A stretch of DNA of 29,229 nucleotides, taken from positions 1 to 29,229 of IMG/VR virus record IMGVR_UViG_3300037285_000088; one strand, written 5' to 3'. The stretch is from a virus. The notes under the pieces were generated by a model. It ran no database searches, had not been told where the DNA came from, and saw only the letters and a list, made by a program, of their open reading frames with translations. Numbering within the stretch: position 1 is the first letter of the stretch; each line of letters opens with the position of its first letter. This document shows positions 1-8,401 of the stretch, piece after piece. The position numbers were made by a program, and so were the translations under genes.

Positions 1-1089
1 GCTTGTAAATACTTGCATCCGGATCAGACACAGAAGACAAAAATTCTAGAGGAATTACAACGTCCTCTAACCGAGCGAGCCACCACAGTTGCATGGCTTA
101 ACAGACAAACACGTGATGTCGCAGAACAGCGGCTATGGGACATCATGGTACACAACTCAGCTGCTGCAAAGAGATTGGTAGAATATGTTGGAACCCTTGT
201 TCCTGAACTTCGTATGGTTAGATTGGGTAGCAATCAACTTCCTTGTGCTACCCATGCTGATTGGAGTTATTTTTGGACTCGTAGTGACGTGGTTGCGTAC
301 TGTGATACCCATTACAGAAAAGTCGGTGACGCGGCGCGAGCCCTTGATGTGCGAATATCGATGCATCCTGGACAATTCGTCGTCCTTGCCAGTGATAACC
401 CGGAAATTGTTGATAGAAGTATAGCGGAGTTCGAATATCATGCGAATCTCATCAGGTGGATGGGCTATGGACAGAAGTTCCAGGATTTCAAGTGTAACGT
501 CCACATCTCAGGACGCGAAGGCCCAGCTGGTATCAAGCGTGCTCTTCGACGATTGTCTACAGAAGCACGAAACTGCATTACCATCGAGAACGATGAAAAC
601 AAGTGGGGAATTGCAGACAGCCTCGAATTATCTAAAGACTTGGCCCTAGTCCTAGATATACATCACCACTGGTGCAGAGAAGGCGAATACATATTGCCAA
701 CGGATGACAGATTCAAGCGTGTAATCGACAGCTGGCGCGGCATTAGGCCTGCTATACATTATAGCGTGAGCCGTGCAGACGTCTTAGACGGTCATAGCGA
801 CGCTGTAAGACCCGACATGCCGACTTTGCTAGCACAGGGCTACAAAAAAGGCAAACTACGCGCACACAGCGATTTTATGTGGAATCATGCAGTCAATGAT
901 TGGGCCTTGGAATTTTCTCCATATGCAGATATTATGATAGAAAGCAAAATGAAAAATTTATCCTGCGAAAGATTACATGAGCATGCACAACAAAAAACAA
1001 AAGTGGCTAAACCGACTAAAGTTTCGAATAGCGATGCTAGAATGCATGTTCGTAATGTTCGAGGAGGAAGTATTAGTGACAAAACTTGA
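1..1089 (+). CDS. uvdE: UV-damage endonuclease (UvdE/UvsE family), 5' end cut by window
   Basis: Likely a UV-damage endonuclease, a TIM-barrel enzyme that nicks DNA 5' of UV photoproducts and other distortions to start alternative excision repair. The reading frame is open from base 1, so the true start lies upstream; the TTG at 13 is only the first start-like codon. Family motifs seen in order are MHPGQFVV, CNVHISGREG, TIENDEN, LDIHHHWC and AIHYSVSRADV, supplying the His/Glu/Asp metal ligands expected of the three-metal site. About 360 residues are visible. The last ~60 residues are Lys-rich and look like a tail beyond the barrel. The 3' end overlaps the next gene by 14 bases. For a marine phage a repair role for its own or host DNA in sunlit water is a reasonable inference. 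Confidence 0.88.
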   Translation, partial: ACKYLHPDQTQKTKILEELQRPLTERATTVAWLNRQTRDVAEQRLWDIMVHNSAAAKRLVEYVGTLVPELRMVRLGSNQLPCATHADWSYFWTRSDVVAYCDTHYRKVGDAARALDVRISMHPGQFVVLASDNPEIVDRSIAEFEYHANLIRWMGYGQKFQDFKCNVHISGREGPAGIKRALRRLSTEARNCITIENDENKWGIADSLELSKDLALVLDIHHHWCREGEYILPTDDRFKRVIDSWRGIRPAIHYSVSRADVLDGHSDAVRPDMPTLLAQGYKKGKLRAHSDFMWNHAVNDWALEFSPYADIMIESKMKNLSCERLHEHAQQKTKVAKPTKVSNSDARMHVRNVRGGSISDKT

Positions 1090-1333
1090 ATCAGATAACT
1101 GGCACAACCCAACTCATCAAACTATTTGCGACTGGATGATTAAGCATCGCACAGTGGATACCAAGGACTGTCGTTGTCTTAATCCTTGTGCGTTTTGCTG
1201 GTACACTGGCAAGAACATGTTTCTACGCAAGGTAACAAAGGTGATGACAGTTGTCGAAGGACCCGGGGACATTATCCGTCAGAAATTTTACTTTAAGCCC
1301 AAATGTTATACAGTTTATATGTTGCTCAAATAA
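1076..1333 (+). CDS. Small protein with a Cys cluster, function unknown
   Basis: I do not recognise this 85-aa protein. I choose the GTG at 1076 because a strong ribosome-binding site (GAGGAGG, 1061-1067) lies 8 bases upstream; starting at the first ATG (977) would force a long overlap with the endonuclease gene and give an unconvincing leader. With the GTG start the overlap is 14 bases, a typical coupled arrangement. The protein contains a compact Cys cluster, CRCLNPCAFC (four Cys within ten residues), plus two more Cys (one early, one near the C-terminus), which suggests a metal site (inference). The rest is basic and Trp/Tyr-containing. It could be a small nucleic-acid-binding accessory to the repair gene upstream, but nothing in the sequence proves this. 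Confidence 0.65.
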   Translation: MTKLESDNWHNPTHQTICDWMIKHRTVDTKDCRCLNPCAFCWYTGKNMFLRKVTKVMTVVEGPGDIIRQKFYFKPKCYTVYMLLK

Positions 1334-1356
1334 TATTATTTGGTAATGCATGCAAG

Positions 1357-1364
1357 ATAAATAT
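1357..1364 (+). promoter_or_regulatory. T4-like late promoter motif (ATAAATAT)
   Basis: The octamer ATAAATAT matches the late promoter element of T4-like phages (TATAAATA in T4, ATAAATA in marine relatives), read by the gp55-type late sigma factor with the sliding clamp. It lies in a short intergenic gap directly before the 98-aa coiled-coil gene, with no -35 element, as expected. The closeness to the ATG at 1369 means that transcripts might begin at or just after that codon, in which case the second ATG (1387) would be used. Confidence 0.6.
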
Positions 1365-1368
1365 CAGT

Positions 1369-1665
1369 ATGAAACATATAAAACGAATGTATAGTCGCAC
1401 AAATGCACCTGCTGCACCTGCTGCCGACAAAAATCCAAACCGAATACTCGGCGGCCTTCGCGGACAAGGAGTGGACCACTACTCTATGTTAGGCGAAGAC
1501 GGCGTTGAACGCAGCGTTCCTACACAGAAATACGTGCAGGGGCTGGAGCAAAAGTTGCGAGAACAGGATCAACGAATGCAGACGCTAGAAAAAAAGATCC
1601 GCAGCGTGAGCAACGATCAAAAAGCAACTGCAACCACAGTCAACACATTGCGCAAGCCTTCATAA
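1369..1665 (+). CDS. Conserved-looking coiled-coil protein, function unknown
   Basis: A 98-aa protein of unknown function. The frame is open further upstream (to 1303), but that leader overlaps the previous gene and reads unlike protein, so I place the start at ATG 1369; ATG 1387 (MYSRTN) is an alternative because a late promoter motif sits at 1357-1364. The N-terminal half is Ala/Pro- and Gly-rich (NAPAAPAADKNP, ILGGLRGQG). Residues about 55-98 form a predicted coiled coil (YVQGLEQKLREQDQ, MQTLEKKIRSV). There is no clear Shine-Dalgarno site. The late promoter and the neighbouring virion genes suggest a structural or assembly role, which is inference. It converges on the - strand zinc-finger gene, and the two ends overlap by 6 bases. 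Confidence 0.65.
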   Translation: MKHIKRMYSRTNAPAAPAADKNPNRILGGLRGQGVDHYSMLGEDGVERSVPTQKYVQGLEQKLREQDQRMQTLEKKIRSVSNDQKATATTVNTLRKPS

Positions 1666-1947
1666 CTTGCCAATTGGTAAGTTGCTGCTAGCACTCATTG
1701 TCCAAACACTTTTACGCTCAACGCCCTTGCGTTGGGCGAATTTCTTCGTATCACATGTAGAACACACATGAAAATAATTGTTACTTAATCTCTTTGGATC
1801 CATGCTTCCACGCGATCTAGTAAATTCTGAGTTGCAATTGTCGCAACGGAAATGCACAATTGTTTTCTTTCTAATATAAGCATGCTCTCTGCCTAGCTTG
1901 CTTTTTCTCACATGCGATGTCTCTATAATACTTTGTTTGATAAACAT
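1660..1947 (-). CDS. Small zinc-finger protein (CxxC...CxxC)
   Basis: A 95-aa basic protein with two CxxC pairs: FRCDNCNSEF at about residues 33-42 and HVCSTCDTKKF at about 60-70, the spacing of a treble-clef or zinc-ribbon fold. The intervening segment RSRGSMDPKRLSNNYF and the following FAQRKGVERK are basic and fit nucleic-acid binding. From memory, proteins with this pattern recur in marine T4-like phages as unannotated zinc-finger genes; I cannot verify this here. The gene is on the strand opposite to its neighbours and lacks a clear Shine-Dalgarno site. A TATAAT hexamer on the - strand (1965-1970) precedes the ATG, without a convincing -35. It resembles the zinc part of HNH-type nucleases but has no visible HNH residues, so nuclease activity is not claimed. 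Confidence 0.7.
   Translation of the reverse strand: MFIKQSIIETSHVRKSKLGREHAYIRKKTIVHFRCDNCNSEFTRSRGSMDPKRLSNNYFHVCSTCDTKKFAQRKGVERKSVWTMSASSNLPIGKL
1664..1683. repeat. Near-perfect palindrome at the junction of two convergent genes
   Basis: AACTTGCCAATTGGTAAGTT is a 20-base inverted repeat with a single non-Watson-Crick position, which becomes a G-U pair in one strand's RNA. It covers the stop codon of the + strand coiled-coil gene and the last codons of the - strand zinc-finger gene. As RNA it could fold into a stem of up to 8 bp on either strand. No T-run follows on either side, so a rho-independent terminator is not supported; a transcript-end stabiliser or chance are both possible. Confidence 0.4.
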
Positions 1948-1980
1948 ACTGTATTTACATTAAGATTATAAAAAATAGCA

Positions 1981-1988
1981 ATAAATAT
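1981..1988 (+). promoter_or_regulatory. T4-like late promoter motif (ATAAATAT) before the IscA-like gene
   Basis: ATAAATAT in the divergent gap between the - strand zinc-finger gene and the IscA-like gene matches the T4-like late promoter element. It is followed by AGAAGGA (1991-1997) and ATG at 2004. A start site roughly 6 bases after the motif would leave a very short leader that partly removes the Shine-Dalgarno site, so the exact start matters. Its position at the head of the virion gene run supports late expression of the Fe-S carrier together with the fibre. Confidence 0.65.
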
Positions 1989-2003
1989 ATAGAAGGAACT
2001 ATT

Positions 2004-2366
2004 ATGAATATTTGCACACTAACTGAGGCAGCAAAGACACAAATTAATGCAATCTGCGACAAGAATAACGTTTACGGAATCAGTCTTAATTTAAAAGGCG
2101 GCGGATGTGCTGGATTTGAGTACGAGTGGGGAACAGTTTCCTCTGAATCCGATGTGACAGCAGGAGACGAAGTAGTCACAGCAGGCAGTGGAAAATTTGT
2201 AATTGGATCAACAAGTCTGATGTTTTTAATCGGAACTGAAATTGATTATGTTTGCAGTCTAGTAGGTTCTAATTTTGAGATTAAAAATCCAAATGCTGCA
2301 TCATCGTGCGGCTGCGGTGTTTCAGTAAATTTTGATATGGATAAGCTAGCACAACCTGCTGTTTAA
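2004..2366 (+). CDS. iscA: A-type iron-sulfur carrier, IscA/HesB-like
   Basis: A 120-aa protein of the HesB/IscA/ErpA (A-type carrier) family, which holds Fe-S clusters or iron and passes them to target proteins in the cytoplasm. The three conserved ligands are present: Cys35 in the motif GGGCAGFEYEW, and Cys102 and Cys104 in SSCGCGVS near the C-terminus, the spacing seen in bacterial IscA. Length is close to the family norm (about 107-120). A good Shine-Dalgarno site (AGAAGGA) lies 6 bases before ATG 2004, and a late promoter motif precedes it. It is followed after 12 bases by the giant tail-fibre gene, so it is probably co-expressed late with virion proteins. Whether it acts on host Fe-S targets or delivers iron to the virion cannot be told from sequence. 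Confidence 0.88.
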   Translation: MNICTLTEAAKTQINAICDKNNVYGISLNLKGGGCAGFEYEWGTVSSESDVTAGDEVVTAGSGKFVIGSTSLMFLIGTEIDYVCSLVGSNFEIKNPNAASSCGCGVSVNFDMDKLAQPAV

Positions 2367-2378
2367 TGGAGTTATAAT

Positions 2379-5300
2379 ATGGCAAAACAAGATGTTAATA
2401 CCGGAGTAGAAGGAAACGATGGCACCGGCGACAGTATTAGAGAAAGTTTCCGTAAAGTTAATGAAAACTTTACGGAACTATATGCGATCTTTGGACTTGG
2501 CGGAAACATCAGTTTTACCACTCTTAACGACACGCCGGATACACTACTAAGCAATGAAGGTAAAGTCCCTTTAGTAAAACAGGACGGCACTGGGATTGAT
2601 TTTTACGAATTAGTATCCAATGCAGGCACAAACAACCCCAGCGATCCAGCCAACACTATTAGTTTTGATGTTGTAGGAAATACGTTAGTAGTTAGTTCGA
2701 TTAATACCAACATAAGCAGTGATCCGTCGCCAGTTGTTGCTAACCCATTTAAGATTAGTGCTCCGACAGCATATAATAATTCCACACAAGCTACTTTGAT
2801 CAGCGGCGACACTAGCTCTCTTGTTACTGCATTTAATAACATACACGACGCGCCAGACATTACGGAAGATAACCTTTTGGTATCCAAAGGCTACACTGAT
2901 CTAAACTATGTAAATGTAAGTGGCGACACACTAACCGGGCCACTTGAGGCAACTGCAGGCGCATCAGGAAACCAAGTTCCGCGAGTTAACGAAGTTGTTC
3001 GCATTGCAGGCGACACAATGACAGGAGCACTGGATTTATTCGACCACCCTGCACCATTTGCAGGGCTAGGGACGCCGAACAGTCAGCAAGACCTACAAGC
3101 AGCAACAAAATTTTATGTTGACAGCAGTTCTTACAGTAGCACCGTAAATCTTTATGTTACAAAAGCAGGTAATGATGCGCAAACGCTGTCGCCGCCGGGT
3201 AAAAAAGGTCGTAGCAACAGTTATTCGTATGCTAGTGTTGAAGCAGCATGTGCCAAAGCAGCACGAATACAAGAAGCATCCAAAGTTGAAGCAGGTCCTT
3301 ATGTTCAAGTAATTCAATATCAAGACGGCGTTGATACATTTAATTCTTATTTGCTAGCCACAGATGATTCGGCGACCGGTTTTGGATACCAGACTGCAGG
3401 AAACCAAACAATTGTTGCGACAGCAATTGAGTCTGAACGTGCTAGTATTATTACAGATACAATTTCAGCTGTCAATGCAGCATTTCCTAATTTTGTTTAT
3501 TCCGAAGCAACTTGCAGTAGAGATATCGGACTAATACTGGACAGCGTTAAGTTAGACATTGAAGCAAGCACTACAACGATTAAACATAACTATTTGTCGA
3601 GATTTGCAGGACTTCGATACTTTGCAAATCCAAATTCTGAAATTGCAATTGACCCTAATGGACAATACACCGAAACAGCATTTGGCATTTTACAAGCAAA
3701 GATCCTCATACTTGCAGAAATTGCAAGTGTGTTGGGCACAACTTCTGATCAGTGGTATACTGCTGTTAGTGACCGATTTGACGATGTTTTAAATACAATT
3801 GACCAAAGTACTAACGATCCGACGTTGGTCGAAGCACCTAACTACTATAATCTGTGGGTACACAGCGGTCCAGACAAATATACTATTCAATCCGGTAATC
3901 CGTCTGATCTTGCACCAAATGCCGATCTTATTCCTGGTAAAGTTATACTAGGAAAGACCAGCGGCGCAGTTGGCAGAATTGTAACTTATACAAGAGGAAC
4001 TGACACAGTTGGTACTCCTACTTATGACACAGTTGAATTAGAACTATTATCACCAACTGAATTTATAGCCAATGAAGAGCTAGATTTTGGAAACTTGGTT
4101 AAAGCAACCCAGATTACAATTATTGTCGAATCTGGCATATACGAAGAGCAACTTCCTATACGTATTCCTAATAACACTTCTGTCAAGGGTGACGAATTTA
4201 GACGTGTAATCATTCGTCCTGCGGCGGGCATAAGTCAAAGCGCATCGGCTAGAACATATTTTTATAGAGACACAGTGTTTGACGGGATTACATTAACTAG
4301 CTCTGGTGAAGCGCAAGTAGATCCAAACACTGGTGTTACTGTTGGATATTACGGATATCATTATTTAACAGATCCAACTGATCCGTTGAGTGCTCCAAAG
4401 AACAACAACGAGATAGATGTGTTTCTGGCAAATGATAGTACTATTGTAAGAAACTTAACAGCACAACGACAAGGCGGGTTTATGATGGTTCTTGATCCTA
4501 ACGGATCGGTCCAAACTAAATCACCATACGTACAAACATGTTCGAGTTTTAGTGCAAGTAAAAATATTAAGACGTTTGCAGGAGGAATGTTTGTAGACGG
4601 ATACACCTACAATATGCCTGTTACTATTGTTAGTAAAAGCAACGACTTTACAATAGATGTCGAAGCAGCTTCAACATCCGGACTAGGAATCAGACGTCCC
4701 AAGACTCCTGCATCGTATTTTATTAACGGAGTACGATATCAAATTAATGCTATTGCAAACTATGTTGCAGATAACGGATCTGGCGTGGCTAGCGCAACTT
4801 TAATCATAAGTGAAAACAGCAACAACGGCAACGGCTTTACTGCAAGCGCATCATCTCAGCAGATTGTACTACAAGGTGCTGGCAACAAGTCAATGCTAGC
4901 AAACGACTATACCCAAATTAACGATTTAGGATACGGTATTGTAGTTGTTAATAACGCACTAGCCGAACTAGTATCTGTATTTACTTATTATTGTCATATC
5001 GGTTACTATGCAGGCACAGGTTCACAGATTCGATCACTAACTGGTAACAACAGTTACGGTACATTTGGAATGATTGCAGCCGACAGCGACCCAGACGAAG
5101 AAGCGGCGGCTATCACCCTTGCACAGTCTCATGTTCAGCCAGCTAAGATATTTGCAGTTTCGCAAGAATTAGTTTTTGCAGGCGACCTGACATCGAGCCT
5201 GACCGACGGCGAAGAAATTAGCCAAAATTCAACAGTTGGCATTCTTGCGTTTGCCAACTATGACGGAACAGATACTACATTATTCATACAAAGTTCGACA

Positions 5301-8117
5301 GGTGGCGTATTTAATTCAACTGATAGTGTAACCGAGCAAGGCGGGTCGTCATTTGGTGTGCCCGATTCGGTTGTAAATCGAGGATTTACAGGAGCAGCAG
5401 GAGATATATCAATATATGTGTACGACTTAAAAGATTATCCGTTAAATGCAAGCGAAATAGAAATCCTACACGACAGCGGTTTGTATCAACCATACGACGT
5501 GGTAAATGCATCAGAAACTGCTGTAGAAATACCAGCAGCATCAATTACATCGTTGTGCAATAGCGGAAGTGCAATTCAAGCAAAGGTTTGGAGACTTGAT
5601 CTGTCAAGTGGAGTTGTTACTGGTGATACTGGACTACAAGAAGCAACATCGTTTGGCACAATGGGTGTTTATAGATTAAAGCAAAACTTCTTAATTAATG
5701 GTATCGATTCGGATACATTTACTCGTCCGAGTACTGCACTTGTATTCGACGAGTACGATTTTACATACAGAACAATTGCTTTTGAAAACACAATTGTTGG
5801 AAGTATTCCAGTAGTCGGAATTCAGTCAAGAGTTACAGTTGATGCAAACTTTGACTACATTGACTTGTTAACTTCAAATGCCAGATCAGGATATGCAATT
5901 GGTGCCGATTATACAGTTGACTCAACTATTGGCACAGCAGCCTCAGGCGGTACTAATCTAGGCCAAACACAAGGTGACCTTAATATAGCAATTGGTACAC
6001 TTTTACCAATTGATCAAGACAGAATTCTCGGCATGGTGTTTACATGGGCAGGAAAGCTACACAAGGTTACAGGATATTCCGATGTTACTGACTCAAGTGG
6101 CACAAATGGCCTAGACGGACTAAGCTTTGGTATTGTAACATTTGAAGATGTGTACAGTATCAGCCCAGCATACAACGGCACTGGTTTAGTAGCAAGAGCC
6201 GACAGCACCATTGGCGATAACATATCCATTAAAGCCGGACTCGAAGCAGGAGAAACTGGATCAGTTACTATAAACATTTCGACATGTCGTGCTACAAGTC
6301 ATGACTTCTTGGATATCGGAACAGGCGGATACAATACTACTAACTATCCAGATAAAATTTACGGCGCACCCGCAATAAATGCAGTAACTGACGAAGAAAG
6401 TGTCGACAGTACAGGATTAAACGCTAAAGCACAAGTTCAAGAACGTACAAGAGGACGAGTGTTCTTTGCAAGCACTGACCAAGACGGATTCTTCCGTGTA
6501 GGTAGATTCTTTACAGTTGATCAAGGAACAGGAAGAATTACATTTAATGCTGCACTTGTTCTTACAAACATTGACGGAATTGGATTCAAGCGTGGCGTGC
6601 GTGTAAATGAATTTTCAGCAGATACCACATTTACAAATGCAACTGCAGATTCAGTTCCGGTTGAAACAGCAGTCGAAGGATATATCAACAATCGACTAGG
6701 ATGGGATAGAAATGGATCTTCCATTAACCCAACTGACATCATTGGCGGTGGCGGTATTAAAAAGTCTGGAGATTCAATGACTGGCAACCTTAGTTTAGGT
6801 GGCAATCAAATTACCAATCTAGCTACTCCTACTTCGGGGTCAGACGCTACCAACAAAAACTACGTTGACAATTTGTTAGATTTACAGAATGAACTTTCAG
6901 AATTAACTGATGTTACAATCAACACTCCGGTAGACGGAGACTTACTGTTGTACAACAGCGGCAGTTCTAACTGGGTAAATGCAGCGTCGAGTACTGATGC
7001 CGCTGTTTCAGACATTTCGTTTGCAGTATCAAGTGGTGAAATTTCTGCGCAGATCAACGACGGAGCAATTGTTAATAACAATGTTGGCGCAGCAGCAGCA
7101 ATCTTACAAAGCAAGCTGAATTTAAATGCAGCTACAACAAGATCTAGCGCAGCTGGAATTACAGCAGGCGACCGAGGTGTGGCAAGCTTTAGCAGCAGCA
7201 CATTTAGCGCAGATAATGGCTGGGTTAACATTGCTACCAACGGCGTATCTAATTCTATGTTGGCTGCAAGCGAATTCACATTCAGCAACGGCGTCGGCTC
7301 GAGCAACGTTGAATTAGGTAACACTGTAACAATTAGCGGTACCGCCAATGAAGTTACAGTAGATTATGCAAGTGGAACATTTACTCTAAGCTTACCTACT
7401 AACGTCAACACCAATGCAGCAACGTCAACTACTGCATCAAATGCAGCAGTGACATCGCGAAACACCACCAACGCTGTACATTATCCATTGTTTGCTACTG
7501 CAACGTCCGGAAGTCTTCCGTTGTACTCAGACACTGGGCTCACTTACAATCCTGGTACAAATACCATGGTAATTACTGGCGCAAGTAGCAAGTCGTTTAC
7601 ATTTAATGCAACAAGTGGTAATCTACTTCCTAGTGTTAATTCACCATCGGACAGCGGACAAAGCTTAGGAAGTACAGCAAACCGTTGGAATACTGTATTT
7701 GCTACAACGTTTAATGGAGTTGCAACCGAAGCAATGTATGCTGACCTTGCAGAAAACTACTTAGGCGACACAGACTACGATCCGGGCACAGTGTTGGTGT
7801 TTGGCGGGGATGCAGAAGTTACATCTACTATGACCAAAGGTGACAGACGTGTTGCTGGTGTTGTAACAACAAATCCAGCACACCTAATGAACAGCGCACT
7901 CAAAGGTGATCATGTTATAGGACTTGCACTTCAAGGCCGCGTGCCTTGCAAAGTATTAGGAAAAGTAACCAAGGGTGACTTGCTAGTGACAGCAGCCAAG
8001 ATTGGGTATGCAGTAGTTGATAACAATCCGTTAGTTGGAACTATAATTGGCAAAGCAGTCTCTGAGAAATTTGATGCAGGGTACGGTATTGTTGAAGTAG
8101 TAGTAGGAAGAGTATAA
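2379..8117 (+). CDS. Giant tail fibre / virion structural protein (1912 aa)
   Basis: A 1912-residue virion protein. Residues 1-40 carry a module (NTGVEGNDGTGDSIRESF, then KVNENFTELY) shared with the next two genes, probably an attachment domain. Phage tail-fibre-type repeats follow (SGDTLTGPLEA ~180, AGDTMTGALDL ~209, SGDSMTGNLSL ~1463), with the typical KGYTDLNYVN and ATNKNYVDN phrases beside them. Around residues 575-620 the sequence IVESGIYEEQLPIRIPNN resembles a pectate-lyase-type beta-helix, which probably extends several hundred residues. The C-terminus (about 1782-1912, starting ATEAMYADLAENYLG) is a compact domain that I recall at the ends of marine phage fibres and that may aid trimerisation or self-processing. 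The gene has an upstream GGAG and lies in the late block. Host receptor binding is the likely role. Confidence 0.85.
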   Translation: MAKQDVNTGVEGNDGTGDSIRESFRKVNENFTELYAIFGLGGNISFTTLNDTPDTLLSNEGKVPLVKQDGTGIDFYELVSNAGTNNPSDPANTISFDVVGNTLVVSSINTNISSDPSPVVANPFKISAPTAYNNSTQATLISGDTSSLVTAFNNIHDAPDITEDNLLVSKGYTDLNYVNVSGDTLTGPLEATAGASGNQVPRVNEVVRIAGDTMTGALDLFDHPAPFAGLGTPNSQQDLQAATKFYVDSSSYSSTVNLYVTKAGNDAQTLSPPGKKGRSNSYSYASVEAACAKAARIQEASKVEAGPYVQVIQYQDGVDTFNSYLLATDDSATGFGYQTAGNQTIVATAIESERASIITDTISAVNAAFPNFVYSEATCSRDIGLILDSVKLDIEASTTTIKHNYLSRFAGLRYFANPNSEIAIDPNGQYTETAFGILQAKILILAEIASVLGTTSDQWYTAVSDRFDDVLNTIDQSTNDPTLVEAPNYYNLWVHSGPDKYTIQSGNPSDLAPNADLIPGKVILGKTSGAVGRIVTYTRGTDTVGTPTYDTVELELLSPTEFIANEELDFGNLVKATQITIIVESGIYEEQLPIRIPNNTSVKGDEFRRVIIRPAAGISQSASARTYFYRDTVFDGITLTSSGEAQVDPNTGVTVGYYGYHYLTDPTDPLSAPKNNNEIDVFLANDSTIVRNLTAQRQGGFMMVLDPNGSVQTKSPYVQTCSSFSASKNIKTFAGGMFVDGYTYNMPVTIVSKSNDFTIDVEAASTSGLGIRRPKTPASYFINGVRYQINAIANYVADNGSGVASATLIISENSNNGNGFTASASSQQIVLQGAGNKSMLANDYTQINDLGYGIVVVNNALAELVSVFTYYCHIGYYAGTGSQIRSLTGNNSYGTFGMIAADSDPDEEAAAITLAQSHVQPAKIFAVSQELVFAGDLTSSLTDGEEISQNSTVGILAFANYDGTDTTLFIQSSTGGVFNSTDSVTEQGGSSFGVPDSVVNRGFTGAAGDISIYVYDLKDYPLNASEIEILHDSGLYQPYDVVNASETAVEIPAASITSLCNSGSAIQAKVWRLDLSSGVVTGDTGLQEATSFGTMGVYRLKQNFLINGIDSDTFTRPSTALVFDEYDFTYRTIAFENTIVGSIPVVGIQSRVTVDANFDYIDLLTSNARSGYAIGADYTVDSTIGTAASGGTNLGQTQGDLNIAIGTLLPIDQDRILGMVFTWAGKLHKVTGYSDVTDSSGTNGLDGLSFGIVTFEDVYSISPAYNGTGLVARADSTIGDNISIKAGLEAGETGSVTINISTCRATSHDFLDIGTGGYNTTNYPDKIYGAPAINAVTDEESVDSTGLNAKAQVQERTRGRVFFASTDQDGFFRVGRFFTVDQGTGRITFNAALVLTNIDGIGFKRGVRVNEFSADTTFTNATADSVPVETAVEGYINNRLGWDRNGSSINPTDIIGGGGIKKSGDSMTGNLSLGGNQITNLATPTSGSDATNKNYVDNLLDLQNELSELTDVTINTPVDGDLLLYNSGSSNWVNAASSTDAAVSDISFAVSSGEISAQINDGAIVNNNVGAAAAILQSKLNLNAATTRSSAAGITAGDRGVASFSSSTFSADNGWVNIATNGVSNSMLAASEFTFSNGVGSSNVELGNTVTISGTANEVTVDYASGTFTLSLPTNVNTNAATSTTASNAAVTSRNTTNAVHYPLFATATSGSLPLYSDTGLTYNPGTNTMVITGASSKSFTFNATSGNLLPSVNSPSDSGQSLGSTANRWNTVFATTFNGVATEAMYADLAENYLGDTDYDPGTVLVFGGDAEVTSTMTKGDRRVAGVVTTNPAHLMNSALKGDHVIGLALQGRVPCKVLGKVTKGDLLVTAAKIGYAVVDNNPLVGTIIGKAVSEKFDAGYGIVEVVVGRV

Positions 8118-8368
8118 TGACAAGACAAATAATTAATATCGGATCTAGTCCTAACAAAGGCGATGGCGACACACTAAGAGATTCCATGGACAAAGTAAAT
8201 GATAACTTTGTTGAACTCTACAAAGGTCCTAGTGTGTTAACCCAGACAGAAATTGACTTATTAACTGCTGAAGGAGGACTAATGGTATACAATACAACAA
8301 CTGGAAAGTTCCAAGGGTATGCCGAAGATGCAGAAGACAGTACACCTGGATGGGTAGACCTACATTAA
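8117..8368 (+). CDS. Small virion protein carrying the fibre N-terminal module
   Basis: An 83-aa protein that starts in a TAATG overlap with the giant fibre gene, so translation is probably coupled. Residues 1-35 repeat the module seen at the fibre N-terminus: IGSSPNKGDGDTLRDSM then KVNDNFVELYKG. The remainder (TEIDLLTAEGGLMVYNTT, GKFQGYAEDAEDSTPGWVDLH) resembles the short strand-and-loop segment near the ends of tail-fibre proteins in many phages, where a GLMVYNTT-like phrase is common. It may be a minimal adaptor or a fibre-tip component. No enzyme motif is visible. Confidence 0.75.
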   Translation: MTRQIINIGSSPNKGDGDTLRDSMDKVNDNFVELYKGPSVLTQTEIDLLTAEGGLMVYNTTTGKFQGYAEDAEDSTPGWVDLH

Positions 8369-8376
8369 AAAATACC

Positions 8377-8384
8377 ATAAATAT
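8377..8384 (+). promoter_or_regulatory. T4-like late promoter motif (ATAAATAT)
   Basis: ATAAATAT lies in the 33-base gap between the 83-aa and 220-aa virion genes, 17 bases before ATG 8402. A GGAG Shine-Dalgarno core (8392-8395) lies between. The motif matches the T4-like late promoter and no -35 element is present. Confidence 0.65.
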
Positions 8385-8401
8385 TTAAAACGGAGAGCAC
8401 A

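Noticed and set aside
6860-7348. 162-aa open frame on the - strand inside the giant fibre gene
   Set aside because: It lies entirely within a well-supported + strand gene and its Leu/Ala/Thr-rich sequence is the reverse shadow of that gene. It has no start context.
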